From Bacillota bacterium (GTDB taxonomy: Bacteria; Bacillota_I; Bacilli_A; MOL361; Turicibacteraceae): a DNA stretch of 9,749 bases. The DNA lies in the NCBI GenBank assembly GCA_003486705.1, contig DNGE01000183.1, forward strand, positions 1 through 9,749, in the 5' to 3' direction. Positions within the stretch are counted from its first letter, which is position 1; every line of letters begins with the position of its first letter. This document shows positions 1-6,463 of this stretch, in pieces. A program made the position numbers and the translations under genes. Under the pieces are notes generated by a model. The model searched no databases, was not told where the DNA came from, and saw only the letters and a list, made by a program, of their open reading frames with translations.

Positions 1-1
1 G

Positions 2-100
2 CCGCCAAACGAAGCAACCAATCAATCAACACCACAAGCTGAATCACCAAACCCCGCCCATCGGCCTGCCGTCTCCCCAACCCACCCACTTCTAAAATGA
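2..100 (+). CDS. C-terminal fragment of an unidentified protein with a Pro/Asn/Gln/Ser-rich tail
   Basis: The reading frame is open from the left edge and stops at TGA 98-100. It encodes about 32 residues rich in Pro, Asn, Gln, Ser and Thr with scattered Glu, and no hydrophobic segment. Such low-complexity hydrophilic tails are common at the C-termini of cell-wall proteins and class A penicillin-binding proteins, but nothing here identifies the family. The strand is A/C-rich with few G or T, unlike the genes to the right. A second + frame is also open to TAA 93-95, and one minus frame is open, so the frame choice is inference. It was preferred for its mixed polar and acidic composition and because a terminator hairpin follows 40 bases downstream. 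The start and most of the gene lie outside the window. Confidence 0.4.
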   Translation, partial: PPNEATNQSTPQAESPNPAHRPAVSPTHPLLK

Positions 101-140
101 AGGGGGGGGAGGAGATTCCATTCATCCACCCACCCAACAA

Positions 141-165
141 AAAAAGCGCCACATGGGCGCTTTTT
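141..165. terminator. Bidirectional intrinsic terminator between convergent genes
   Basis: A perfect 10-bp stem (141-150 with 156-165) has a five-base loop ACATG. The GC core is GCGCC/GGCGC, flanked by five A on the left and five T on the right, so the RNA of either strand ends in a U run. It lies 40 bases after the + strand fragment stop and 11 bases beyond the stop of the minus-strand ABC transporter, and so can terminate both. Confidence 0.85.
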
Positions 166-175
166 AAAAATAATC

Positions 176-1897
176 CTATAAGCTACTGAATTGTGCTTCG
201 TGGAGTTTGGCGTAGTAGCCGTTTGCTTGGATTAGGTCGTTGTGGGTACCGCGTTCGGCGATGCCGTCTTTGGAGAGGACGAGGATTTCGTTTGCTTCTT
301 TGACGGTGCTTAGGCGGTGGGCGATGATGATGGTTGTACGATTGATTGTTAGTTCGTTTAGGGCTTCTTGGATGAGGAGTTCTGTGATGTTATCTAGGGC
401 AGAGGTTGCCTCATCTAGGATTAGGATGGCTGGATTTTTTAGAAAGACGCGGGCGATGGCGATGCGTTGTTTTTGTCCACCTGATAGTTTGACGCCGCGT
501 TCTCCAACGAGGGTGTCGTAGCCGTTTTCTAGGGTCATGATGAAGTCATGGATGCGGGCTTTTTTAGCGGCCGCGATCATTTCTTCTTCGGTGGCATTAG
601 GATTTCCGTATTTGATGTTATCGCGAATGTTTCCGTAGAAGATGTAGACATCTTGTTGGACGTGTCCGATGGCTGAGCGCAGCGAAGTCAGATCGTAGTT
701 TCGTATGTCGATGCCGTCGATGAGGATTTCACCTGATGTGACGTCATAGAATCGCGGTATGAGTTGTGAGATGGTTGATTTTCCAACACCTGATTCTCCT
801 ACGAGGGCGATTTTGGTTCCTTTTTTGATGTGAACGTTGAAGTCTGTTAGGACGTGTTCTTCAGCCGCTGCGTATTTGAAGTTGACGTGGTTGAATTGGA
901 TGTCTCCTTGTGGCTGAGTTAAATAGTTTGGGTGTTCTGGTGATTGGATTTCAGGTTCGATTTGCATGATTTCATAGAAGCGTTCGAAGCCTGCCCAGCC
1001 TGTTTGGAATTGTTGGATAAAGTTTATGAGGCGGCGAATTGGTTGGATTAAGAAGTTGACGTATAAGAGGATGGCGGTGAAATCTCCTAAGGTTAGGTCG
1101 CCGTTAGATACGAATAGTCCTCCTATTAATAATAAGAATAGATTTAAAATGTCGATTAAGAAGTTGTTTCCGCTTGAGAAGACTGACATTTGGAAGAGTG
1201 CTTCTTTCCATGAACCGGCGTAGGCTTCGTTGTTTTCGCTAAAACGTTTGAATTCATATTCTTCGTTTGTAAAGGACTTCATTAATCGAATTCCTCCGAT
1301 GCTACTTTCGATTCGGGCGTTGATTTCTCCGTTTGTTTTACGGACACTTCTAAATCCGGTCATCATTTTTTGGCGGCGCCACATGCTAAACCAGATGATG
1401 ATGATAATGATTGGGAAGATTAGCAAGGTGAATGTGGCGTTCATATTGAATAGAATAATGAATGTTCCAATGAGCATGATGATTGAAATAAAGATGTCTT
1501 CGGGCCCGTGATGGGCAAGTTCTGTGATATCGCGTAAATCGCCAACGAGGCGCGACATAATAACACCTGTTTTGTTTTCATCATAATATGAGAAGTTTAG
1601 TGTTTGAAACTTTTTAAATAAATCTTGTCGCATGTCGAATTCCATTCGTGTCCCCATAATATGTCCCCAGTAATTGACGATGTGTGAACAGATTAAACGA
1701 ATGAGGAATAGTCCAAGCAAGATGAAGGCAATGGTAAACATTGCGCGAACATTTCCATCTGGAATGTGTTTATTCATGACGGTACGTGTGAATGATGGAT
1801 AAATCAAATCGATTCCGGCCATGGTGAGTGCAGCAATCATGTCGATGGTGAATAACCCGATATGATTACGATAGTAAGAAATAAATTTTTTGAACAT
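176..1897 (-). CDS. ABC exporter half-transporter (fused permease and ATPase)
   Basis: This 573-residue protein has the type IV exporter layout: an N-terminal membrane domain followed by one ATPase domain. Hydrophobic segments lie near residues 13-35, 52-72, 133-152, 155-172, 246-264 and 272-290, which fits the usual six helices. The nucleotide-binding domain starts near 332 and has every motif: A-loop Tyr342, Walker A GESGVGKST 367-375, Q-loop Gln415, the exporter X-loop GERG 465-468, signature LSGGQ 471-475, Walker B ILILDE 491-496, SALD D-loop 499-502 and H-loop His527. Length and order match multidrug/lipid exporter half-transporters, and the N-terminus resembles the B. subtilis YwjA type, which is a recollection and not a search result. 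The substrate cannot be read from sequence. No partner gene is adjacent, so a homodimer is likely. The ATG is preceded by AAAGGGAG (1907-1914) at nine bases. The gene is transcribed alone and away from the + cluster. Confidence 0.95.
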   Translation of the reverse strand: MFKKFISYYRNHIGLFTIDMIAALTMAGIDLIYPSFTRTVMNKHIPDGNVRAMFTIAFILLGLFLIRLICSHIVNYWGHIMGTRMEFDMRQDLFKKFQTLNFSYYDENKTGVIMSRLVGDLRDITELAHHGPEDIFISIIMLIGTFIILFNMNATFTLLIFPIIIIIIWFSMWRRQKMMTGFRSVRKTNGEINARIESSIGGIRLMKSFTNEEYEFKRFSENNEAYAGSWKEALFQMSVFSSGNNFLIDILNLFLLLIGGLFVSNGDLTLGDFTAILLYVNFLIQPIRRLINFIQQFQTGWAGFERFYEIMQIEPEIQSPEHPNYLTQPQGDIQFNHVNFKYAAAEEHVLTDFNVHIKKGTKIALVGESGVGKSTISQLIPRFYDVTSGEILIDGIDIRNYDLTSLRSAIGHVQQDVYIFYGNIRDNIKYGNPNATEEEMIAAAKKARIHDFIMTLENGYDTLVGERGVKLSGGQKQRIAIARVFLKNPAILILDEATSALDNITELLIQEALNELTINRTTIIIAHRLSTVKEANEILVLSKDGIAERGTHNDLIQANGYYAKLHEAQFSSL

Positions 1898-2006
1898 GGT
1901 TTCTCACTCCCTTTGTATTCAATTTTTAACCATTTCTACAGTTTACCAAATTATGTAACTTATTACAATTGATTTAAGATAAAGGTGAGTCATTTTGGCA
2001 ATATCT

Positions 2007-2033
2007 ATTATATAAACATGACATTTATCACAA
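2007..2033 (-). promoter_or_regulatory. Possible promoter for the ABC exporter gene
   Basis: On the minus strand a perfect -10 TATAAT lies at 2007-2012. The best -35 is TTGTGA (2028-2033), but the spacer is only 15 bases; at a 17-base spacer the hexamer is poor. It would give a leader of about 100 bases. The -10 is convincing but the -35 is not. Confidence 0.35.
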
Positions 2034-2045
2034 ACTAAGGTTAGG

Positions 2046-2070
2046 TAAAAAGATGCGACATCTTGGTTTA
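2046..2070. repeat. Inverted repeat just upstream of the + strand promoter
   Basis: AAGATG (2050-2055) and CATCTT (2059-2064) form a perfect 6-bp repeat around CGA. It is extended by TAAA (2046-2049) pairing with TTTA (2067-2070), with a two-base GG bulge on the right arm. It ends four bases before the -35 hexamer at 2074, a place where activators or repressors often bind. There is no U tract on the + strand, so a + terminator is unlikely. Its role is unknown. Confidence 0.4.
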
Positions 2071-2073
2071 TAC

Positions 2074-2103
2074 ATGACAAATATTCATAATAATTGATAT
2101 AAT
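2074..2103 (+). promoter_or_regulatory. Sigma-A promoter with extended -10 for the NusG-II gene
   Basis: -35 ATGACA (2074-2079), an 18-base spacer, and a perfect -10 TATAAT (2098-2103) preceded by TG at 2095-2096, giving the extended -10 TGATATAAT. Transcription would start near 2110, leaving a leader of about 250 bases before the NusG-II ATG. No clear terminator separates that gene from ecfA1, so some transcripts may continue into the ECF genes. Confidence 0.65.
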
Positions 2104-2361
2104 ATTAACTGTTGTATATGTTTTTCAAAATGGTTATTTAATGATGAGATGACGATTGATTTTAATAGCAAATGTATTTCTTATATTTATGATACGAGTT
2201 TATAAAATGGGGTGGATTTTATTTCACATAATCTGCTAAATTTGTATCAGGTGTATTCTGATTTGTTAAACGATCTGTAAAGGTGGTTAAACTGACGAAG
2301 GATGCGCGATGTTTATTAAGTGAATCAGTTATTTCAATCGCATAGAAAGTGGGTGGGTCCA

Positions 2362-2727
2362 ATGAAGAAACTCGATATGTATATTGTTCTTGGTGTTTTG
2401 GTTATGGCAGGTATTATGTTTACGGTGTTTAATTTGCAACCGTCGGATCATGCGGAAGTTGTTGTTTCTGTTAGAGGTGAGGAGTATGAGCGTGTTGCGA
2501 TTGATGGTCGTGAGCATGTGATTGAAATTGTAACGGAAACGGGCTATAACAAAATTGTTGTGGATGAGCACGGGGTTCATGTGGAAGTTGCGGATTGTCC
2601 GGATCATGATTGTATGGAGATTGGAACGATTTCAAAGGTCGGGCAAAGTATTATTTGTGCACCGAATTATATCGTGATTCAGATTATGGGTAACGCCGAT
2701 GCAGAGATGGATTCAATGGCGATTTAG
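2362..2727 (+). CDS. Membrane-anchored NusG domain II (NusG_II) protein
   Basis: This 121-residue protein has a short basic start, one hydrophobic helix at about residues 5-24, and then an outside beta-rich domain. The C-terminal part has the hallmark of the NusG_II family: CPDHDC (Cys79, Cys84), then ISKVGQSIIC (Cys99) and APN, followed by a final beta strand. The domain is named for similarity to an insert domain of some NusG proteins. These small anchored versions have no established function, and there is no NGN domain here, so it should not be called NusG. In other Firmicutes they often lie beside Gx-transporter and FMN-binding genes; none is present here. ATG 2362 was chosen because GGGTGG lies just upstream and MKKLD leads directly into the helix. 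An in-frame GTG at 2320 would add 14 polar residues. The Cys set may form a disulfide or bind a cofactor, which is inference. Confidence 0.85.
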   Translation: MKKLDMYIVLGVLVMAGIMFTVFNLQPSDHAEVVVSVRGEEYERVAIDGREHVIEIVTETGYNKIVVDEHGVHVEVADCPDHDCMEIGTISKVGQSIICAPNYIVIQIMGNADAEMDSMAI

Positions 2728-2754
2728 TTGTTGCGATGTCATCTTGAAGCAACC

Positions 2755-2840
2755 TAAAATTATGATTTTTATGATGTAGATAAGGCCATTTAGTGACGTG
2801 GTGAAATCATGTTACTAAGTGGAACAATCGCATAATTTTA
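2755..2840 (+). other. Nested stem-loops between the NusG-II gene and ecfA1
   Basis: An outer perfect 10-bp stem (2755-2764 with 2831-2840) encloses a 15-bp stem (2786-2800 with 2808-2822) with a seven-base loop at 2801-2807. The inner stem has three G-U pairs on the + strand, which become A-C mismatches on the other strand, so the structure favours + strand RNA. No U tract follows, so it is not an ordinary terminator. A weaker repeat, GTTGC/GCAAC (2730-2734, 2749-2753), lies upstream, and TAACACAG pairs with TTGTGTTA (2886-2893, 2903-2910) downstream. It could be an mRNA processing or stability element, a leader element of the ECF genes, or a degenerate small repeat. Confidence 0.45.
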
Positions 2841-2969
2841 AACGATTCTTAGTATAAATAAAGATGACTTACGTAAAATGTAGGCTAACACAGAATGAAG
2901 GATTGTGTTAAATAGATAAAGATAAAAAGTAGGCACGTATTTAAAAATGTTGTAAAGAGGTGGAGATGT

Positions 2970-3806
2970 ATGGTGGATAAACATATTATTGAATTAAATA
3001 ATGTGAGTTTTGGATATGAAGACGATCAAACCGTATTAGAGAACTATAACTTGCAGGTGAAACAAGGTGAGTGGTTAACGATTCTTGGGCATAATGGTTC
3101 GGGAAAATCGACGTTGTCTAAATTATTAGTCGGATTATTAAAAGCGAATGATGGTGACATTATCGTGGATGATTTAGTGCTAACGGAAGAGACGGTTTAC
3201 GAGGTGCGCCGTAAAATTGGGATTGTGTTTCAAAATCCTGATAATCAGTTTGTTGGAAGCACGGTTCGTGATGATATCGCGTTTGGGCTTGAAAATAAGC
3301 AGGTACCTTATAAAGAGATGGTCGCACTTGTGGATGAATATGCTGAAAAAGTGAACATGAAACGTTTCTTAGATCGCGAACCACACCGTTTAAGTGGTGG
3401 TGAGAAGCAACGCGTGGCGATTGCGGGTGTGTTAGCGCTAGGTGCTAACATTATTATTTTAGATGAGGCGACGGCGATGCTTGACCCTCGCGGGCGTGAA
3501 GATATGATGTCATTAATTCAAGAATTAGCGCAAGATCAAGATAAAACGATTATTATGATTACGCATCATTTAGATGAGGCGATTCATAGTGACCGCATTA
3601 TTGTTATGAATGCTGGGAAAATTATGTTAGAAGGAACACCGGATGAGGTGTTTGCGCATAAAGATTTGTTAGAGTCTGTTCAATTAGATGTTCCGTTTGC
3701 AGTTCGTGCATCGTATGAATTAAAAGAGCAAGGAATATTAGATCAAATTTATACGAATGAAGGGGATTTGGTGAAAGCATTATGCACATTAAATTTAAAT
3801 CAGTAA
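2970..3806 (+). CDS. ecfA1: Energy-coupling factor transporter ATPase EcfA1
   Basis: This 278-residue protein is the first of two cytoplasmic ATPases that power ECF vitamin/micronutrient importers. It has Walker A GHNGSGKST (40-48), Q-loop Gln88 in VFQNPDNQ, signature LSGGE (141-145), Walker B IIILDE (161-166) and H-loop His199. DEATAMLDP (165-173), with Met where EcfA2 has Gly, and the FQNPDNQFVG stretch are characteristic of EcfA1 against EcfA2. About 50 residues after the core form the C-terminal domain through which the two ATPases dimerise in this family. ATG 2970 follows GAGGTGGAG at a close spacing; an overlapping ATG at 2966 is out of frame. The last 25 bases overlap ecfA2, indicating translational coupling. 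No convincing promoter was found directly upstream, so expression may come from 2074-2103 or from a weak site near 2850-2930. Confidence 0.95.
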   Translation: MVDKHIIELNNVSFGYEDDQTVLENYNLQVKQGEWLTILGHNGSGKSTLSKLLVGLLKANDGDIIVDDLVLTEETVYEVRRKIGIVFQNPDNQFVGSTVRDDIAFGLENKQVPYKEMVALVDEYAEKVNMKRFLDREPHRLSGGEKQRVAIAGVLALGANIIILDEATAMLDPRGREDMMSLIQELAQDQDKTIIMITHHLDEAIHSDRIIVMNAGKIMLEGTPDEVFAHKDLLESVQLDVPFAVRASYELKEQGILDQIYTNEGDLVKALCTLNLNQ

Positions 3807-4645
3807 GTCATATTTATAATCATAAAACACCGATGGAACAACGTGCGATTTATGATATTAATTTAGATATTAAACCGAATACGTTTTTAGCAATTGTTGG
3901 GCATACGGGTTCTGGGAAGTCAACGCTGATTCAACATATGAATGGGTTGTTAAGACCGAGTATTGGAGAAATTCATATGGGTGAACATGAGATTATTGCC
4001 GATCAAAGAAATAAAAATTTAAAAGCGGTGCGTCAAGCGGTGGGGCTTGTGTTTCAGTTTCCAGAATATCAGTTGTTTGAAGAGACGGTTGAAAAAGATA
4101 TTATGTTCGGCCCGATGAATTATGGTGTGAGTGAAGATGAAGCGAAACAACGTGCACGCGATGTGATTAAAATTGTTGGGTTGCCGGATAGTATTTTAGA
4201 GCAGTCGCCATTTCATTTGAGTGGTGGGCAAATGCGCCGTGTGGCTATCGCTGGAATTTTAGCGATGAATCCTGATGTTTTAGTGCTCGATGAACCAACG
4301 GCAGGACTTGACCCACAAGGCCAAAAAGAAATGATGGGAATCTTTAAAGATTTACATGAAACGCATCAGAAAACAATTATTTTAGTCACACATGATATGG
4401 ATTTAGTTTGTCAGTATGCACAAGAAGTCATTGTGATGCATCGTGGGGAATTGAAGTTAAGTGGAACGCCGCATGCGGTATTTAAAGAAGTTGAAACATT
4501 AAATGAGTGCGGCATCACGCTACCACTTCCAGCACGTAGTTATTTACAATTCATTCAAGCACAAAACTTAAATGAAACAGACTTACCTTTAACAACAGCT
4601 GAGTTTATTGAAAAAGTTAAAATGTTGAAGGGGGTAAGTGTTTAG
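3782..4645 (+). CDS. ecfA2: Energy-coupling factor transporter ATPase EcfA2
   Basis: This 287-residue protein is the second ATPase of the ECF module and forms a heterodimer with EcfA1 under the membrane. Motifs are Walker A GHTGSGKST (40-48), Q-loop Gln92 inside the EcfA2-type FQFPEYQLFE (91-100), signature LSGGQ (146-150), Walker B VLVLDE (166-171), D-loop GLDP (175-178) and His204. The longer N-terminal loop (HIYNHKTPMEQRAIYD) and the DEPTAGLDP form separate it from EcfA1. ATG 3782 lies within the last eight codons of ecfA1, with GGTGA (3770-3774) seven bases before it. The stop TAG (4643-4645) touches the start codon of ecfT with no gap. Length is normal and no motif is damaged. Confidence 0.95.
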   Translation: MHIKFKSVSHIYNHKTPMEQRAIYDINLDIKPNTFLAIVGHTGSGKSTLIQHMNGLLRPSIGEIHMGEHEIIADQRNKNLKAVRQAVGLVFQFPEYQLFEETVEKDIMFGPMNYGVSEDEAKQRARDVIKIVGLPDSILEQSPFHLSGGQMRRVAIAGILAMNPDVLVLDEPTAGLDPQGQKEMMGIFKDLHETHQKTIILVTHDMDLVCQYAQEVIVMHRGELKLSGTPHAVFKEVETLNECGITLPLPARSYLQFIQAQNLNETDLPLTTAEFIEKVKMLKGVSV

Positions 4646-5434
4646 GTGAATGGCGTAGTAATTGGACAATACATACCAGGGGCTTCGTTTTGGCATAAAA
4701 GCGATCCTCGTGCTAAAATTTTAGCAACTTCATTATTCGTATTTGCAAGTTTTTTAACTGAAAATTGGTGGTTTATCGGACTGTTAGTTGTAGCTGAATT
4801 AATTGCCATTTCATTAACTAAATTATCATTTAATTATTTTTCAAATATGTTAAAGCCCATTTTATTCTTTGTGGTCTTTACGTTTGTGTTACAAGTTTTC
4901 TTTAATAAGACGGGTGATTTACTTTACACAGTTGGCCCGTTTGAGATTTATAGCGGCGGTATTCGAATGGGGTTGTTTTTAAGTATTCGATTAGTACTTG
5001 TTGTTATGATTTCAACGATTTTAACGTTAACAACAAAGCCTTCTGATTTAACGCTTGGACTTGAGTCGTTATTCGGTCCGTTTAAAAAGATAGGTGTTCC
5101 TGTTGCGGAGCTTGCGTTAATGATTTCAATTGCGCTGCGATTTATTCCAACGTTGCTTGAAGAAACGCAAAAGATTTTAAAAGCACAAGCGTCGCGCGGT
5201 GTTGATATTAAAGAAGGTAAGCTTAAAGAAAAAGTCATGCAAATTATTTCGCTACTTGTTCCGTTGTTTATTTTATCGTTTAAGCGTGCGGATGAGTTAG
5301 CTAATGCAATGGAAGTACGTGGGTATATGCCTGGTGCTACAAGAAGTAGTATTAATTTATTAAATTGGCGTGCTAAGGATACTGCGGTGTTAATCTTATG
5401 TGGTTTAATTTTCTTAGGTGCTCTCTTTATGTAA
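4646..5434 (+). CDS. ecfT: Energy-coupling factor transporter transmembrane protein EcfT
   Basis: This 262-residue membrane scaffold joins the EcfA1-EcfA2 pair to exchangeable substrate-binding S proteins. Near the N-terminus it has the family motif HKSDPRAKI (17-25). Hydrophobic segments follow at about 26-60, 70-88, 106-128, 153-172, 197-213 and 244-262. The two coupling motifs that insert into the ATPases are visible as QASRG (181-185) and MEVRG (222-226), on long amphipathic stretches between the hydrophobic segments. Both keep the Arg-Gly needed by the family. The start is GTG 4646, directly after the ecfA2 stop, with a GGGGG stretch around 4630-4634; the nearby ATG at 4650 is out of frame. 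No S component gene lies nearby, as expected for a shared group II module. Confidence 0.95.
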   Translation: MNGVVIGQYIPGASFWHKSDPRAKILATSLFVFASFLTENWWFIGLLVVAELIAISLTKLSFNYFSNMLKPILFFVVFTFVLQVFFNKTGDLLYTVGPFEIYSGGIRMGLFLSIRLVLVVMISTILTLTTKPSDLTLGLESLFGPFKKIGVPVAELALMISIALRFIPTLLEETQKILKAQASRGVDIKEGKLKEKVMQIISLLVPLFILSFKRADELANAMEVRGYMPGATRSSINLLNWRAKDTAVLILCGLIFLGALFM

Positions 5435-5533
5435 GATCATATGGCTTGTGGCCGCAAGTGCAGAAGTGTAGTCATCTAGGTTGTAAAAAAGTTTTAAAAA
5501 TATAAAAATTTCTGTTTTAAATAGGTGAGATAA

Positions 5534-6292
5534 ATGAGAAGAATTCGATGTATTGTAACGTATGATGGGACGCAGTTTAGTGGCTATCAAAGGCAAATAA
5601 ATCAGCGTACGGTGCAAGGTGAGCTTGAAAAATGTTTGAAAATTGTGACGAAGCAAGAAGTTACGATTCATGGTTCTGGACGAACGGATGCGGGTGTGCA
5701 TGCGCTAGGGCAAGTTTTTCATTTTGATTCACCGCTAAATATGCCATCAGGTGCGTATCGAAAAGCATTAAATGGCTTGCTGCCGGATGATATCTCGATT
5801 GTTGAGAGTGTTGAAGTGGACGGTGGATTTCATTCTCGATTATGTGCGGAGTTAAAAGAGTATCATTATAAGTTATCAATGAATAATTATGACCCAATCA
5901 AGAGAAACTATGTATATCAATATGGTCGTCGCTTAGACCTTGAAAAGATGGAAAAAGCGATGCGTTATTTGATTGGGACACATGATTTTTCATCGTTTTG
6001 TGCAAATATGGAGGACAGGGATAAAGTTAGAACCATTTTTGAGGCTGAAATAATAAATGATAATGGAGAATTAACTTTTAGATTTGTCGGTTCGGGATTT
6101 TTACGATATATGATTCGAATTTTAGTTGGAACGTTGCTTGAAGTCGGAGAAGGCAAAAAGCAGCCGGAACAAATTCCAGTCATTATAGAAGCTAAGAACC
6201 GTCGCCTTGCAGGGCGCACGGCGAGCCCGGAAGGATTGTACTTAGTTCGTGTACAATATAATGAAAAATGGCTTCCTTTAACAGAAAACTAA
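5534..6292 (+). CDS. truA: tRNA pseudouridine(38-40) synthase TruA
   Basis: This 252-residue enzyme isomerises uridine to pseudouridine at positions 38, 39 and 40 of the tRNA anticodon arm. The catalytic Asp is Asp52 in GSGRTDAGVHA (47-57). Other family landmarks are YDGTQFSGYQRQ (10-21), the SRLCAELKEYHYKL stretch (101-114), GTHDFSSF (148-155), GSGFLRYMIRILVGTLLEVG (186-205) and the C-terminal AGRTASPEGLYL (226-237). Length is normal. ATG 5534 is preceded by AGGTGAG (5523-5529). The gene lies 99 bases after ecfT, the order seen in B. subtilis and many Firmicutes, so it is probably cotranscribed. A weak TTGTAA (5481) to TAAAAA (5503) pair with a 16-base spacer could give extra expression. Ribosomal protein genes rplM and rpsI, which often follow truA, are absent here. 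Confidence 0.97.
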   Translation: MRRIRCIVTYDGTQFSGYQRQINQRTVQGELEKCLKIVTKQEVTIHGSGRTDAGVHALGQVFHFDSPLNMPSGAYRKALNGLLPDDISIVESVEVDGGFHSRLCAELKEYHYKLSMNNYDPIKRNYVYQYGRRLDLEKMEKAMRYLIGTHDFSSFCANMEDRDKVRTIFEAEIINDNGELTFRFVGSGFLRYMIRILVGTLLEVGEGKKQPEQIPVIIEAKNRRLAGRTASPEGLYLVRVQYNEKWLPLTEN

Positions 6293-6373
6293 TTTAATCA
6301 TTCAGTGTTATTTTCTCAATAAGGTAAAATTTATTTGAATTTCTAAACTCTAGTATTAATTCAAAGTCAAGAT

Positions 6374-6402
6374 TTGTTTATTATAAATTTTTTTGATATA
6401 AT
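6374..6402 (+). promoter_or_regulatory. Sigma-A promoter for the small protein gene
   Basis: -35 TTGTTT (6374-6379), a 17-base spacer that is nearly all A/T, and a perfect -10 TATAAT (6397-6402) preceded by TG at 6394-6395, so again an extended -10. Predicted start is near 6409, giving a leader of about 55 bases. It lies in the 171-base gap after truA, where no terminator hairpin is seen. Confidence 0.75.
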
Positions 6403-6452
6403 CATAATATTAGGATGAGATAGAGTCAATTTGAGTTGTTTGTTGATTATAC

Positions 6453-6458
6453 AGGAGG
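6453..6458 (+). promoter_or_regulatory. Consensus ribosome binding site that fixes the start at 6464
   Basis: AGGAGG, the full anti-16S core, lies five bases before ATG 6464. This rules out the in-frame TTG at 6431 as the start, which would also place the binding site inside the reading frame. Confidence 0.85.
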
Positions 6459-6463
6459 CAGTT

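Larger units (their letters stand above)
1898..2361. other. Divergent intergenic region without a gene
   Basis: These 464 bases separate the minus-strand exporter gene from the + strand NusG-II gene. The stretch is strongly AT-rich, and no open frame with a ribosome binding site is seen except the possible upstream extension of the next gene. It holds a possible minus-strand promoter (2007-2033), a short inverted repeat (2046-2070) and an extended -10 + strand promoter (2074-2103). The 2110-2361 part would be an unusually long 5' leader of about 250 bases. It matches no riboswitch class I recognise and contains only weak short repeats, such as ATCAG/CTGAT near 2247-2263. Confidence 0.6.

Noticed and set aside
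97..189. Short + strand frame from ATG 97 through the G run
   Set aside because: About 30 codons that pass through the terminator hairpin, without a ribosome binding site; its composition is explained by the hairpin and homopolymers.
240..521. Open frames on the + strand opposite the ABC exporter gene (also 1026-1223 and 1230-1511)
   Set aside because: They are antisense shadows of a gene with all motifs intact and have no supporting start signals or recognisable domains.
2320..2361. GTG start at 2320 for the NusG-II protein, giving 135 residues
   Set aside because: It adds a polar segment before the anchor helix and lacks a well-placed ribosome binding site, whereas ATG 2362 follows GGGTGG and gives the normal family N-terminus.
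5439..5460. CTTGTGG/CCGCAAG repeat after ecfT as a terminator
   Set aside because: The stem is short with almost no loop and the next bases lack a U tract, so read-through into truA is more likely.
5414..5701. Minus-strand frame across the ecfT-truA gap
   Set aside because: It overlaps the well-supported truA start and the catalytic Asp region, and shows no family features.
6431..6463. TTG start at 6431 for the small protein
   Set aside because: The consensus AGGAGG at 6453-6458 sits five bases before ATG 6464, so the longer form is an extension of the open frame only.
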